A stretch of 35,815 nt of DNA, taken from positions 1 to 35,815 of the forward strand of contig JAHYJD010000029.1 in assembly GCA_019429365.1 (NCBI GenBank), in the 5' to 3' direction. The position numbers were made by a program, and so were the translations under genes. The notes beneath the pieces were generated by a model, which had not been told where the DNA came from, made no database searches, and worked only from the letters and a program-made list of their open reading frames with translations. The DNA is from Bacteroidales bacterium (GTDB lineage: Bacteria > Bacteroidota > Bacteroidia > Bacteroidales > UBA7960). Of this stretch, positions 1-7,189 are shown one piece after another (within the stretch, counting starts at the first letter, position 1; the number at the start of each line of letters is the position of its first letter).

Positions 1-22
1 GGGCTGTGATCTCTTCGGTCAT
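1..22 (-). CDS. possible 5' end of a minus-strand gene leaving the window
   Basis: On the minus strand an ATG lies at 22..20 and opens a frame reading M-T-E-E-I-T-A that runs off the left edge. Only seven codons are visible, so no function can be given. The support is the open frame and the absence of any other gene in the first 430 bases. It may equally be chance. Confidence 0.3.
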
Positions 23-95
23 TTTGATGGATTGGGGTTTTGGTTTGTAATAATAGGAAGAAAAATTGAAAGTGAAAAATGGATTATGGATAAAA

Positions 96-127
96 GCCCC
101 CGCTGAGCGAAACGAAGTCGGGAGGTG
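96..127. repeat. CGCTGAGCG-type dispersed intergenic element
   Basis: This short stretch contains CGCTGAGCGAAACGAAGTCG, which resembles the CTGAGCGnAGTCGAAG elements often seen between genes in Bacteroidota and other bacteria. That family assignment is from memory. Only one copy is seen in this window. Confidence 0.4.
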
Positions 128-154
128 GTTCGGGAATACCATCTTCATAGTTAA

Positions 155-220
155 ACCGTGTTTCAACCGTGTTTCAACCGTTTTAAAACGTCTTAAATAC
201 GGCTTAAGTACGGTTGAAGT
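155..220. repeat. six degenerate 11-bp tandem repeats
   Basis: Six consecutive 11-base units can be read without gaps: ACCGTGTTTCA (155), ACCGTGTTTCA (166), ACCGTTTTAAA (177), ACGTCTTAAAT (188), ACGGCTTAAGT (199) and ACGGTTGAAGT (210). The first two are identical, and the units drift towards the reverse complement of the first. As a result TTCAACCG at 173-180 pairs with CGGTTGAA at 211-218, and CGTTTTAAAACG at 179-190 is a perfect palindrome. The period is close to one helical turn. The array lies between a possible divergent gene and the fasciclin gene. Function unknown. Confidence 0.75.
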
Positions 221-242
221 TAGAATTTGATTATGTGCATTA

Positions 243-273
243 GTCAGGGTGCGACTTGGAGTCGCGCCCTGAC
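243..273. repeat. 14-bp inverted repeat (hairpin)
   Basis: GTCAGGGTGCGACT (243-256) and AGTCGCGCCCTGAC (260-273) form a 14-bp stem with one T/G mismatch around a 3-base loop. No T-run follows on either strand, so it is not a clear intrinsic terminator. It could be a REP-like element or an RNA hairpin at the end of a transcript. Confidence 0.65.
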
Positions 274-431
274 AATCCAACCTCAAGCTTTTATTTCACA
301 TTTAAATCACTGTATTTCAATACTTTTAAATATTTTGTTTAATTTTTTTCATTTTTTATTAAACAAAATGAAAATACGTGCTGTTTACTGATCAAACAAA
401 CCCAAAAATTCAAACCTTAAAAACCCACACA

Positions 432-1496
432 ATGAAAAAACAAATTTTGAACCTCATGAATCGCTCCAGCGCCCTGCGCTTTGGTCTTGTTATCGCTCTT
501 GGTATTTTTGTTGCTTCCTGCAGCAAAGATGAAATGGACTCAGTGGCCATTCCCGGATCGACTGAATTGAACATTCTGGAAAAACTTGCAAGCTTTGAAA
601 CCTCAGGCCAGCAAAATGGTATTGACGAAGATGGCAGCGAGTATATAATGAATGGTATGGATTATACCGAAATTATTGATGAAAAAGGTGCCCAAGTAAT
701 GAATAAGACAAAAAACCCTACTTTCAGCACCCTTAATGTAGCCCTTGCACGCACTGGTCTGGCTAGTGTTGTTTCTTCTAACCGTCTCACTGTTTTTGCT
801 CCCACCGATGAGGCTTTCGCTGCACTGGGTCTTTACCCTAACAACATTGCTTCAGTACCCAACCTCCGCGAAATTCTTCTTTACCACGTAGTATCTGGCA
901 CGGTTTACAGCTTTGACCTTTCGAATGGTTTTGTACCCACTGCCAATGGCGCTGCTGTAGAAATTAACCTTGACAATGGTGTTTTCGTTAATGACGCCCA
1001 GGTTATCATGGCCGACATTAAAGCCCGCAATGGTGTCATTCACGCTATCGACAAGGTGATCTTCCCCCCGACCATGAACCTGGTGGAACTTGCCCTGAGC
1101 TTCGACCCCGAATTCTCAATCCTGGTGCAGGCTGCTATAAAAGCCGACCTCGTAAATGTACTGGCAACTGGTGGTCCCTTCACCGTGTTTGCTCCCACCA
1201 ACGATGCTTTTGTAGCCCTTCTGGGTGAGCTTGGTGCCAGCAGCCTCGACGACATTCCGGTAGATGTTCTTACCCAGGTATTGCTTTACCACGTTGTTGA
1301 AGGACGCGTTTTTTCGAGTGATTTGGTAAGCGGACCGGTACCCACACTGAACGGTACATTCAACGTGAACACCAGCAACTTCACCATTACTGACGCCAAC
1401 GACCGCGTATCGAACATTATCACTTCGCTGGTAAATGTGCAGGCTACCAATGGCGTGGTACATGTAATTGACCGCGTAATTCTTCCCGCGCTGTAA
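432..1496 (+). CDS. fasciclin (FAS1) two-domain lipoprotein
   Basis: A 354-residue exported lipoprotein. The ATG at 432 is preferred over one at 378 because it gives a standard lipoprotein signal: basic start, hydrophobic stretch, lipobox ending in Cys30. The residues after the cysteine read S-K-D-E, which fits the lysine-plus-acidic surface-export signal described in Bacteroidota, so a cell-surface location is likely. Two FAS1 domains follow, at about residues 85-212 and 216-354. Each carries the T-VFAPT-(D/N)-(E/D)-AF motif near its start, LLYHVV in the middle, and a G-V-(I/V)-H-(A/V)-ID-(K/R)-VI ending. FAS1 proteins serve in adhesion and cell-surface contacts; the ligand here is unknown. 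The gene stands alone, ahead of an intrinsic terminator. Confidence 0.93.
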   Translation: MKKQILNLMNRSSALRFGLVIALGIFVASCSKDEMDSVAIPGSTELNILEKLASFETSGQQNGIDEDGSEYIMNGMDYTEIIDEKGAQVMNKTKNPTFSTLNVALARTGLASVVSSNRLTVFAPTDEAFAALGLYPNNIASVPNLREILLYHVVSGTVYSFDLSNGFVPTANGAAVEINLDNGVFVNDAQVIMADIKARNGVIHAIDKVIFPPTMNLVELALSFDPEFSILVQAAIKADLVNVLATGGPFTVFAPTNDAFVALLGELGASSLDDIPVDVLTQVLLYHVVEGRVFSSDLVSGPVPTLNGTFNVNTSNFTITDANDRVSNIITSLVNVQATNGVVHVIDRVILPAL

Positions 1497-1530
1497 TAAG
1501 CAATCCCCTCCATTCCATATATATCCCCCA

Positions 1531-1559
1531 AAGGGTCGCCGGTTGGCGGCCCTTTTTTT
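1531..1559 (+). terminator. intrinsic terminator of the fasciclin gene
   Basis: AAGGGTCGCC (1531-1540), loop GGTT, then GGCGGCCCTT form a 10-bp stem with one wobble pair, directly followed by a run of seven T. It lies about 35 bases after the fasciclin stop codon. Confidence 0.9.
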
Positions 1560-1722
1560 GTTTTTCAGAATCAATGGCTGGAATGAATTTTCAGAAAAGG
1601 AAAACTACAGCTGGGCTCACCCAAATAAATCCAGTATTCAATTTTTAATATTCAAAAAAAATACTTATATTAGTGAAATGTCAATTATTATCTCGACCTA
1701 TTAACCCTTAAAACAAGATTCT

Positions 1723-1932
1723 ATGAAAAAAGCAGGAATAATTATTGTGATTGTTGGTTTACTACTCACTATTTTTTCAGTGGTAAATTTTGTCACCAGG
1801 GAAAAGGTACTTGAGGTAGGTGAAATCGAAGTAACCCGCGATAAACAACATGGTTTGGACCTGTCGCCTTTTGTTGGGGTAGCGGTTATAGTTGCGGGTG
1901 GATTGGTTTATTTCCTGGGAAAGAAAAAGTAA
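1723..1932 (+). CDS. small two-helix membrane protein, unknown function
   Basis: A 69-residue protein with a short basic start (MKKAG), a hydrophobic helix at about residues 5-24, a charged loop (about 26-47) and a second glycine-rich hydrophobic helix (about 48-65) ending in GKKK. Both ends are therefore predicted in the cytoplasm with the loop in the periplasm. I recall similar short proteins as uncharacterised in Bacteroidota; no function is assigned. It has its own upstream gap of more than 160 bases. Its stop lies only three bases from the stop of the convergent M20 peptidase gene, so the two transcripts must overlap or end inside each other. Codon use and the clean topology support a real gene. 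Confidence 0.75.
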   Translation: MKKAGIIIVIVGLLLTIFSVVNFVTREKVLEVGEIEVTRDKQHGLDLSPFVGVAVIVAGGLVYFLGKKK

Positions 1933-1935
1933 CGC

Positions 1936-3366
1936 TTAATCATCGGCAAATAAGCTGGCAGAAAGAGTTCTGATAAGTGCCTGATACACGGCAATGCCCT
2001 GATCGAGTGCGGCCAGGGGGATGCGTTCGTTTACGTTGTGGATCGATTTTACATGCTCCGGATCGAACGCAGCCGGCACCAGTCCATAAGCCGGAATGCC
2101 TTTGGCCCTGAAAAAAAGATTGTCGTTGGTGGCGGGCATGAGCATGGGGGTAACCGGCACATGGCCAAAGATTTCGTGTATGGCCTGCTGAAGGGCATGG
2201 TAGTATGGACCGGTATCAGAAACAGGAGAATGGGGCGTCTCTTTGATCACTATTAACTCAACGTCGTATTCTTTAATACTTATCTGCAATATTCTCAGAA
2301 ATTCTTCCGAAGAAGCGCCGGGCAACAGGCGCACGTCGAAAGTTGCCCAGGCACTATTCGACATTTGGTTAAATGCACCAGATGATGAACCAACTCCTGT
2401 AAGAGTAATGGTATTATTCAGCAAAGAATTAACCAGTTCTTCCTGGCAAACTTTTTTTCCAATTACGGGGCTAAGAAACCGGTAATTTTTAAGGGCAAAT
2501 TTTCTGATTCCCTTTTCGTAATAACCCATCTCTTTAAGCATATTAAGCACCAGCGGTGTCATCACTGGTTTGCTTTTCATGTTTAAAATGACATTAGTGG
2601 CCAGTGCGAGCTCTTTTGCAGGATACTCGTGCGAAGGAACCGAACCATGTCCAAAATTTGTTCCGGAAGTCTCCATTTTAAGCCAGAGTGCCCTTTTCTG
2701 AGCAACCTCCACTCCAAACATGATCAGCTCTGGTGCCGCGCTGACAATTTCGGTACACCCGATGCCTCCTTCACCATAAACCACAACCGGGTTCAGCTCC
2801 AGGAGAAAGTGTTCAGCAACCAGTCCAGCACCCAGTAAGCCATCATCCTCTTCATTGGAAACAGCCAGAAGGGTAAAATTATACTGAAACTCTCTCATGG
2901 CCGCTTCTTCCACAAAGCTGGCAATGGCAAATAGCTGCATCACCCCATGGCCCTTGTTATCGAATGCCCCCCTACCCCATATATGCCCATCGGCAATAAC
3001 GCCTGCAAAGGGCGGGTAAGTCCATAAATCAATATCACCCTCAGGCACCACATCAATGTGGGTCAGGAAGACAATATTTGGTTTGCCCGTTTCGAGGGGA
3101 TACAATGAAGCAGCAAAGTTGTAGCTATTGGTTTCCCCGGAAAACAGCCGCACATGTAAGCCATTTTCGCGGCAAGCATTTGCAAGAAATTCACCGGCAG
3201 GTTTTTCCTTGCCCGTAATTGAGGGAATCTGAATGTAATGGCTTAAAAAAACGGCTTCTGCGGAGTGATCCGGAATGGGTCGCTCCTCTAAATCCTGGCC
3301 AAATAACGGGTAGCCTGAAAGAACCAGAAAAACCAGGAAATAGTATCTAAAGCTGGCAATATCCAT
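1936..3366 (-). CDS. exported M20-family metallopeptidase (carboxypeptidase/aminoacylase type)
   Basis: A 476-residue zinc peptidase with an N-terminal signal peptide (hydrophobic to about residue 22, cleavage near F-G-Q). M20 metal-site motifs are visible in order: T-H-I-D-V-V-P (His103, Asp105), G-R-G-A-F-D-N-K-G (Asp136), S-N-E-E-D-D-G (catalytic and metal Glu172/173), Y-G-E-G-G (about 197-201), and a late S-I-H-N-V-N-E-R-I histidine. The middle third is the dimerisation/lid domain. The length and layout resemble the PM20D1/carboxypeptidase S branch, which cleaves the last residue of small peptides or N-acyl amino acids. The export signal places it in the periplasm or outside. The next gene upstream on the same strand is an S9 peptidase, separated by 238 bases, so the two probably share a role in peptide breakdown rather than a tight operon. 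Confidence 0.9.
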   Translation of the reverse strand: MDIASFRYYFLVFLVLSGYPLFGQDLEERPIPDHSAEAVFLSHYIQIPSITGKEKPAGEFLANACRENGLHVRLFSGETNSYNFAASLYPLETGKPNIVFLTHIDVVPEGDIDLWTYPPFAGVIADGHIWGRGAFDNKGHGVMQLFAIASFVEEAAMREFQYNFTLLAVSNEEDDGLLGAGLVAEHFLLELNPVVVYGEGGIGCTEIVSAAPELIMFGVEVAQKRALWLKMETSGTNFGHGSVPSHEYPAKELALATNVILNMKSKPVMTPLVLNMLKEMGYYEKGIRKFALKNYRFLSPVIGKKVCQEELVNSLLNNTITLTGVGSSSGAFNQMSNSAWATFDVRLLPGASSEEFLRILQISIKEYDVELIVIKETPHSPVSDTGPYYHALQQAIHEIFGHVPVTPMLMPATNDNLFFRAKGIPAYGLVPAAFDPEHVKSIHNVNERIPLAALDQGIAVYQALIRTLSASLFADD

Positions 3367-3604
3367 AAACCCTCCTCTGCGTTATGGATTAAAACCTTCC
3401 TATTGCAATTTAAACAAATATTTAATACGAAAAACATTTAACATAATTTATTTAACCCTCATAGTGATTTTTTTAGCATTGACCACTATCTGTAAAGGCT
3501 TTTCAACACTATGTATATACGTATTTTAAACTGCAAAGAAAGGGCTATCCTTACAATTAATTTATCAAATCTTTCTTTTCAACGAAAGCAGATACGCCAA
3601 GATT

Positions 3605-5881
3605 TTATTCTTCCTTGAGAATGGTTCTAAACCGGTAATTGTGGACCGGTTCAGCACCAAGCAGGTGCCTGATAAAGTAATTCCAGCGCACTTTCGTGAA
3701 ATAGTCGCCATCGGTCCTGCCAAAGCTGTGGTTTCTGCCTGGCAAAATAAGCATGTCAAAGTCTTTCTGGGCCCTGATCAGGTATTCGGCGAGTTTGTAT
3801 GTGGCTGAGGGGTTCACATTTTCATCGATGGCGCCATGGGCAATAAGCAGGCGGCCCTGCAATTTGTGCGCATTGGTAACGTTCGACTGTTCGTGGTAAA
3901 AGTCGCCAACAGGGTAACCCATGTACATTTCGGGCCACCAGGCTTTTTCCATACGATGGTCGTGATCGGCTGCCGAAGCCACACCAACTTTATATATTTC
4001 AGGGTACTGCAGCATAGCACGACCGGCATCATAACCCCCGGCCGAGTGCCCGAAGATGCCCACACGCGTGGTGTCTATCCATTTGTAAATACCGCCAAGC
4101 TGTTGAATAGCCGATACATGACAATCGAGGCTGAAGCCCATATTGCGATACGACACATTCCTGAAAGCTTTCGAACGCTGCGCAGTGCCCATGCCATCAA
4201 CCACCATCACAGCAAAACCAAATGCCCTGAAAGGGTTAATGATGTTGAAAATGCCATCAGAAAATGACTTTGGGGTAATGGAGGTATGCGGTCCGGTATA
4301 GGAATAATCAATCAATGGGTACTTCATGCGTGGATTAAAATCGAGTGGCTGGTAAATCACCCCGTAAATATCGGTAACGCCATCACGAGCTTTGGCGGTG
4401 AATTGAAGGGGCGGTCTCCAACCGGTGACAAACAAGTCTGAAGCATCAGCCTCGCTAACTTTAAAAACAACTTCACCACCTGTCATCTTTCTGACCACAG
4501 AAATCGTTGGAAGATCAACCCTGGAATAATTGTCAACAATGAATTCTTTGCAAGGTGACAAACTTACCTGGTGGTGGGCATTTTCGGGGGTGAGTAATTT
4601 CATCCCACTGCCATCAAAGTTTACCCGGTACAGGTGGTTGTAATAGGGATTTCGTCCGGGCTCCCTGCCACCAGCCACAAACCAGATGATTTCTTTTTCT
4701 TCATCAACATGCAGCACACTTTTTACCACGTATTCACCATTGGTTACCTGTTTGATCAAATTACCCGTGTTCCAGTCGTGCAGATACAAATGGTACCAAC
4801 CACTTTTTTGAGAGCTGAACAGCACTTTGTCGCTCCCGATCCGTTGCAGGATCAGGCTGCTGTATTCCACGGAAGTGTCGCTGGTTTCTGACAGCAATAC
4901 ATTGGTCTTTCCGGTTGCGGCATCTATTTTTAATACGTCAGCCTTTTTAAAACCACGATGGGCATAGAGTGCATGCAAACTGTCGGCATTTTCTGACCAG
5001 ACAAAACTTACTCCGATAAAATGCGGGATGGGCGGCACATCAATGGCCGTTTCTGTGCCTGTTTCAAGGTCGAAAATCACCGGAAGGTAATAAACCACGG
5101 TGGTATCGCCCGGCGAACCACGGTAATAGCTGAGCAGCCGCGGCCTGAAAAGGGTATCGACCGAAAAATCGAGCAGATACATTTTCTGCGCCTTGCTCAG
5201 GTCGGCAATGTAGGTAAGCAATTTGCGTGAATCGGGCGACCAGTTTACAAAGAGGTTCTCCGGCCTGGTAGCGCCCTCGCCCACCATAATATCTGACCAG
5301 GCATAGGTATTGGCATATTCGTACTGGTATTTGCCGCCATTGCTGAGTTGCTGCTCCTCCCCTGTTTCCAGGTTGCGAACAAACAGGTTGAAATCTTTGG
5401 TAAATGCCTGAAGCTTCCCATCGGGTGAAAGTCCTGGCTGACTTCGCTCCTGCTGGTCCTGCCGGATCAGCTCAAGCGATTCCAGGTTATATTTCCATGT
5501 AACCTCATCAAACCTGAACAAAACAAGGTTTTTGCCCTCAAACCTGATCATGCTGAAAGGAAGATCGGCCGCATCAACCGTTTTGCCTGTCTTTTCTGCC
5601 AGTTTTTGGGCCAGAAGCACATGATCAAACAATTCTGTGGTGGATTGTAAGACCAGATCGGTAAGAAAAAACCTTTTCCCTTGCCGGGTTTGCGTTACAT
5701 GCCAGAAGCCGCTGCTGTCGGCCAGCCAGTTGGGTTGCACATTCAGGTGGTACACCAGCTTGCTGATGTTGGCCTGCAAAAAGGTTTCGGCCCGCTCGTA
5801 ATGGGCTTCCGTAATCTGGATTTTGCTCGAGCATGCTGCAAATAACGGCAATAATGCAAAAAGGAGATATGTTTTCTTCAT
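3605..5881 (-). CDS. S9 family serine peptidase lipoprotein (DPP IV/prolyl oligopeptidase type)
   Basis: A 758-residue enzyme. The inner start (ATG at 5881..5879) is chosen over one 13 codons upstream because it opens a clean lipoprotein signal ending in Cys17. The following residues (S-S-K-I-Q) lack an acidic cluster, so a periplasm-facing anchor is likely. A DPP IV-like beta-propeller occupies about residues 40-480 and an alpha/beta-hydrolase domain about 520-758. The catalytic triad is readable: Ser613 in G-H-S-A-G-G, Asp686 in G-A-I-D-E-N, His718 in R-N-H-S-F-G. These enzymes usually cut after proline or alanine near the N-terminus. The position where dipeptidyl peptidases carry a glutamate pair reads V-G-E-G-A-T-R-P (about 200-207), so dipeptide-releasing activity is uncertain. 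Its neighbours are an M20 peptidase and the divergent hydroxyproline dehydratase pair. Confidence 0.9.
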   Translation of the reverse strand: MKKTYLLFALLPLFAACSSKIQITEAHYERAETFLQANISKLVYHLNVQPNWLADSSGFWHVTQTRQGKRFFLTDLVLQSTTELFDHVLLAQKLAEKTGKTVDAADLPFSMIRFEGKNLVLFRFDEVTWKYNLESLELIRQDQQERSQPGLSPDGKLQAFTKDFNLFVRNLETGEEQQLSNGGKYQYEYANTYAWSDIMVGEGATRPENLFVNWSPDSRKLLTYIADLSKAQKMYLLDFSVDTLFRPRLLSYYRGSPGDTTVVYYLPVIFDLETGTETAIDVPPIPHFIGVSFVWSENADSLHALYAHRGFKKADVLKIDAATGKTNVLLSETSDTSVEYSSLILQRIGSDKVLFSSQKSGWYHLYLHDWNTGNLIKQVTNGEYVVKSVLHVDEEKEIIWFVAGGREPGRNPYYNHLYRVNFDGSGMKLLTPENAHHQVSLSPCKEFIVDNYSRVDLPTISVVRKMTGGEVVFKVSEADASDLFVTGWRPPLQFTAKARDGVTDIYGVIYQPLDFNPRMKYPLIDYSYTGPHTSITPKSFSDGIFNIINPFRAFGFAVMVVDGMGTAQRSKAFRNVSYRNMGFSLDCHVSAIQQLGGIYKWIDTTRVGIFGHSAGGYDAGRAMLQYPEIYKVGVASAADHDHRMEKAWWPEMYMGYPVGDFYHEQSNVTNAHKLQGRLLIAHGAIDENVNPSATYKLAEYLIRAQKDFDMLILPGRNHSFGRTDGDYFTKVRWNYFIRHLLGAEPVHNYRFRTILKEE

Positions 5882-6008
5882 GCTTCCAAAGATATGACGA
5901 ACAAATGTCGGAAAAATCACCTTAATTAAACAATTTGCATTCTATTTAAGCAAGGTTGGTGTAAAGAAACCGGAGCAATTGGGCAATATATTACCTTTGT
6001 TTTTTATA

Positions 6009-6099
6009 GCCACCAAGGCACTAAAACACCAAGAAACACAAAAAAGTAATTATCAGTATGTTACTTTAGTGAGATTTCGTTTTTTTGTGTTTTCGTGGC
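6009..6099. repeat. imperfect inverted repeat in the divergent intergenic region
   Basis: The left arm begins GCCACCAAGGCACTAAAACA and the right arm ends GTGTTTTCGTGGC, complementary with bulges. The inner stem AAAGTAA (6043-6049) / TTACTTT (6061-6067) is perfect. A-rich sequences of this kind (CCACnAAGGCAC-nAAAACAC) recur between genes in Bacteroidota, as far as I recall. It sits between the S9 peptidase and the radical-SAM activase and could act as a transcript end for either side. Confidence 0.55.
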
Positions 6100-6134
6100 A
6101 AAGTTGAACCAGTAAAGGCAAACAAACCAGAATA

Positions 6135-6935
6135 ATGTCCGGCGGAATTTTATTCGACATACGCAGGTATTCAGTACATGATGGACCGGGCATACGCACC
6201 ACGGTCTTTTTCAAGGGCTGCCCCTTGAACTGCCTGTGGTGTCACAACCCGGAAAGTATAATGCCGGAGCCTCAGCCCATAAAAAGATGCCGGCAACTAA
6301 ACGGTAATAAAGAATGGGTCGATGAAATGGTTGGAAGGCAGTATTCTTCTGCTGAAGTTATGGAGAACATTGGCCGTGACCTGCTGTTTTTTGAGGAAAG
6401 TGGCGGAGGGGTCACCTTTTCGGGCGGAGAGCCCCTGCTGCAAACAGCGTTTTTGCTTGAGCTGCTCTCCCTTTGCAGGGAAGCCGGCATTCACACTGCC
6501 GTGGATACTTCGGGTCACGCTTCCGCGGAAGCGTTTAAAGAAATGGCTGCACAAACTGATCTTTTGCTATTCGACATAAAAACCACTGACAATAAAAAGC
6601 ATGAAGCATTTACAGGTGTTGGCAACGAGCTGATATTGAGTAATTTTAAGTCCCTTAACGGGAAAGGCCCGGCAGTAATTGTTCGCATACCGGTGATTCC
6701 GGGCTTTAATAGTACTTTTGAAGAAATGCAGGCCATTGTAAAGGTCCTTAAATCGAGCCAGGCCAAAATTGAGGCCGTAAACCTGCTGCCCTACCACAGG
6801 CTCGGCCGGCAGAAATACCAAGCCCTGGGCATGCAGCAACCACCAGTCTTTAAACCCGAAACCACCCCTGAACAGATGCAGCAGCTGATGGGCGTTTTTG
6901 AGGAGGCGGGGTATAAGGTGAAAATGGGAGGGTGA
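6135..6935 (+). CDS. hypE: glycyl radical enzyme activase (radical SAM), probable HypD activase
   Basis: A 266-residue radical-SAM enzyme. The cluster-binding motif C-P-L-N-C-L-W-C (Cys29, Cys33, Cys36) has the C-x3-C-x2-C spacing for the SAM-binding 4Fe-4S cluster. It is preceded by the family's V-H-D-G-P-G-I-R-T-T and followed by G-G-G-V-T-F-S-G-G-E-P and a late N-L-L-P-Y-H segment. Such activases make the glycyl radical on a partner enzyme, here almost certainly the dehydratase encoded 254 bases downstream. Many relatives of this kind carry a ferredoxin-like insert with two more clusters after the first motif. Here that stretch is shortened and holds one cysteine (Cys52), so only one cluster is expected. 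The symbol rests on the partner gene. Cytoplasmic, oxygen sensitive. Confidence 0.85.
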   Translation: MSGGILFDIRRYSVHDGPGIRTTVFFKGCPLNCLWCHNPESIMPEPQPIKRCRQLNGNKEWVDEMVGRQYSSAEVMENIGRDLLFFEESGGGVTFSGGEPLLQTAFLLELLSLCREAGIHTAVDTSGHASAEAFKEMAAQTDLLLFDIKTTDNKKHEAFTGVGNELILSNFKSLNGKGPAVIVRIPVIPGFNSTFEEMQAIVKVLKSSQAKIEAVNLLPYHRLGRQKYQALGMQQPPVFKPETTPEQMQQLMGVFEEAGYKVKMGG

Positions 6936-6978
6936 TTGGTGGATTGGTGGATTGGTTGATTGGTGGATTGGTGGATTT
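6931..6978. repeat. 8-bp tandem repeats (GGATTGGT-like) at the 3' end of the activase gene
   Basis: About six copies of an 8-base unit (GGTGATTG, GTGGATTG, GTGGATTG, GTTGATTG and so on) run in tandem. The activase stop codon (6933-6935) lies in the first unit, so the array starts at the very end of the gene. Slippage here would change only the trailer. Confidence 0.7.
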
Positions 6979-7078
6979 GTGATTGATGAATTATGATTGA
7001 TGATTAAAATAGTCAACGTTAATTAGGCATTGGCAAACTGGAAACTTGAACTTTAAATCTTGAACTTGTATCAGGAAG

Positions 7079-7181
7079 AACCTCCCCCAGCCCCTCCCTG
7101 CTAGTAGGGAGGGGTGCTCTCGCCAGAGGCGAGACGGGGTGGGTCCTAAATCCGCGTAATCTGTTAAAATCCGTGTAATCC
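7079..7181. repeat. composite of dispersed intergenic repeats between hypE and hypD
   Basis: Three pieces are readable. CCCCTCCCT (7091-7099) pairs with AGGGAGGGG (7106-7114). CTCGCC (7119-7124) pairs with GGCGAG (7128-7133). TCCGCGTAATC (7151-7161) recurs as TCCGTGTAATC (7170-7180). Pieces like these recur between genes in Bacteroidota. The last copy ends only nine bases before the hypD start codon, so it may shape the leader of that mRNA. Confidence 0.55.
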
Positions 7182-7189
7182 TTTTTATC

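Noticed and set aside
378-431. Upstream ATG of the fasciclin gene
   Set aside because: It would add 18 polar residues before a perfect lipoprotein signal peptide; the ATG at 432 is the better start.
3510-3550. TATGTATATA and AAAGAAAG-CTATCC strings shared with 17978-18000
   Set aside because: The two parts are spaced differently at the two places, the strings are AT-rich, and the first place is not a promoter position for a plus-strand gene. Probably chance.
5887-5894. Minus-strand TATCTTTG as promoter of the S9 peptidase
   Set aside because: It lies only six bases before the chosen start codon and has no -33 partner; it would require a leaderless mRNA.
5992-5999. TACCTTTG as a -7 promoter box for hypE
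   Set aside because: It fits TAnnTTTG, but no TTG or TTTG lies 19-21 bases upstream, and the long inverted repeat would then sit in the leader. Too weak to list as a feature.
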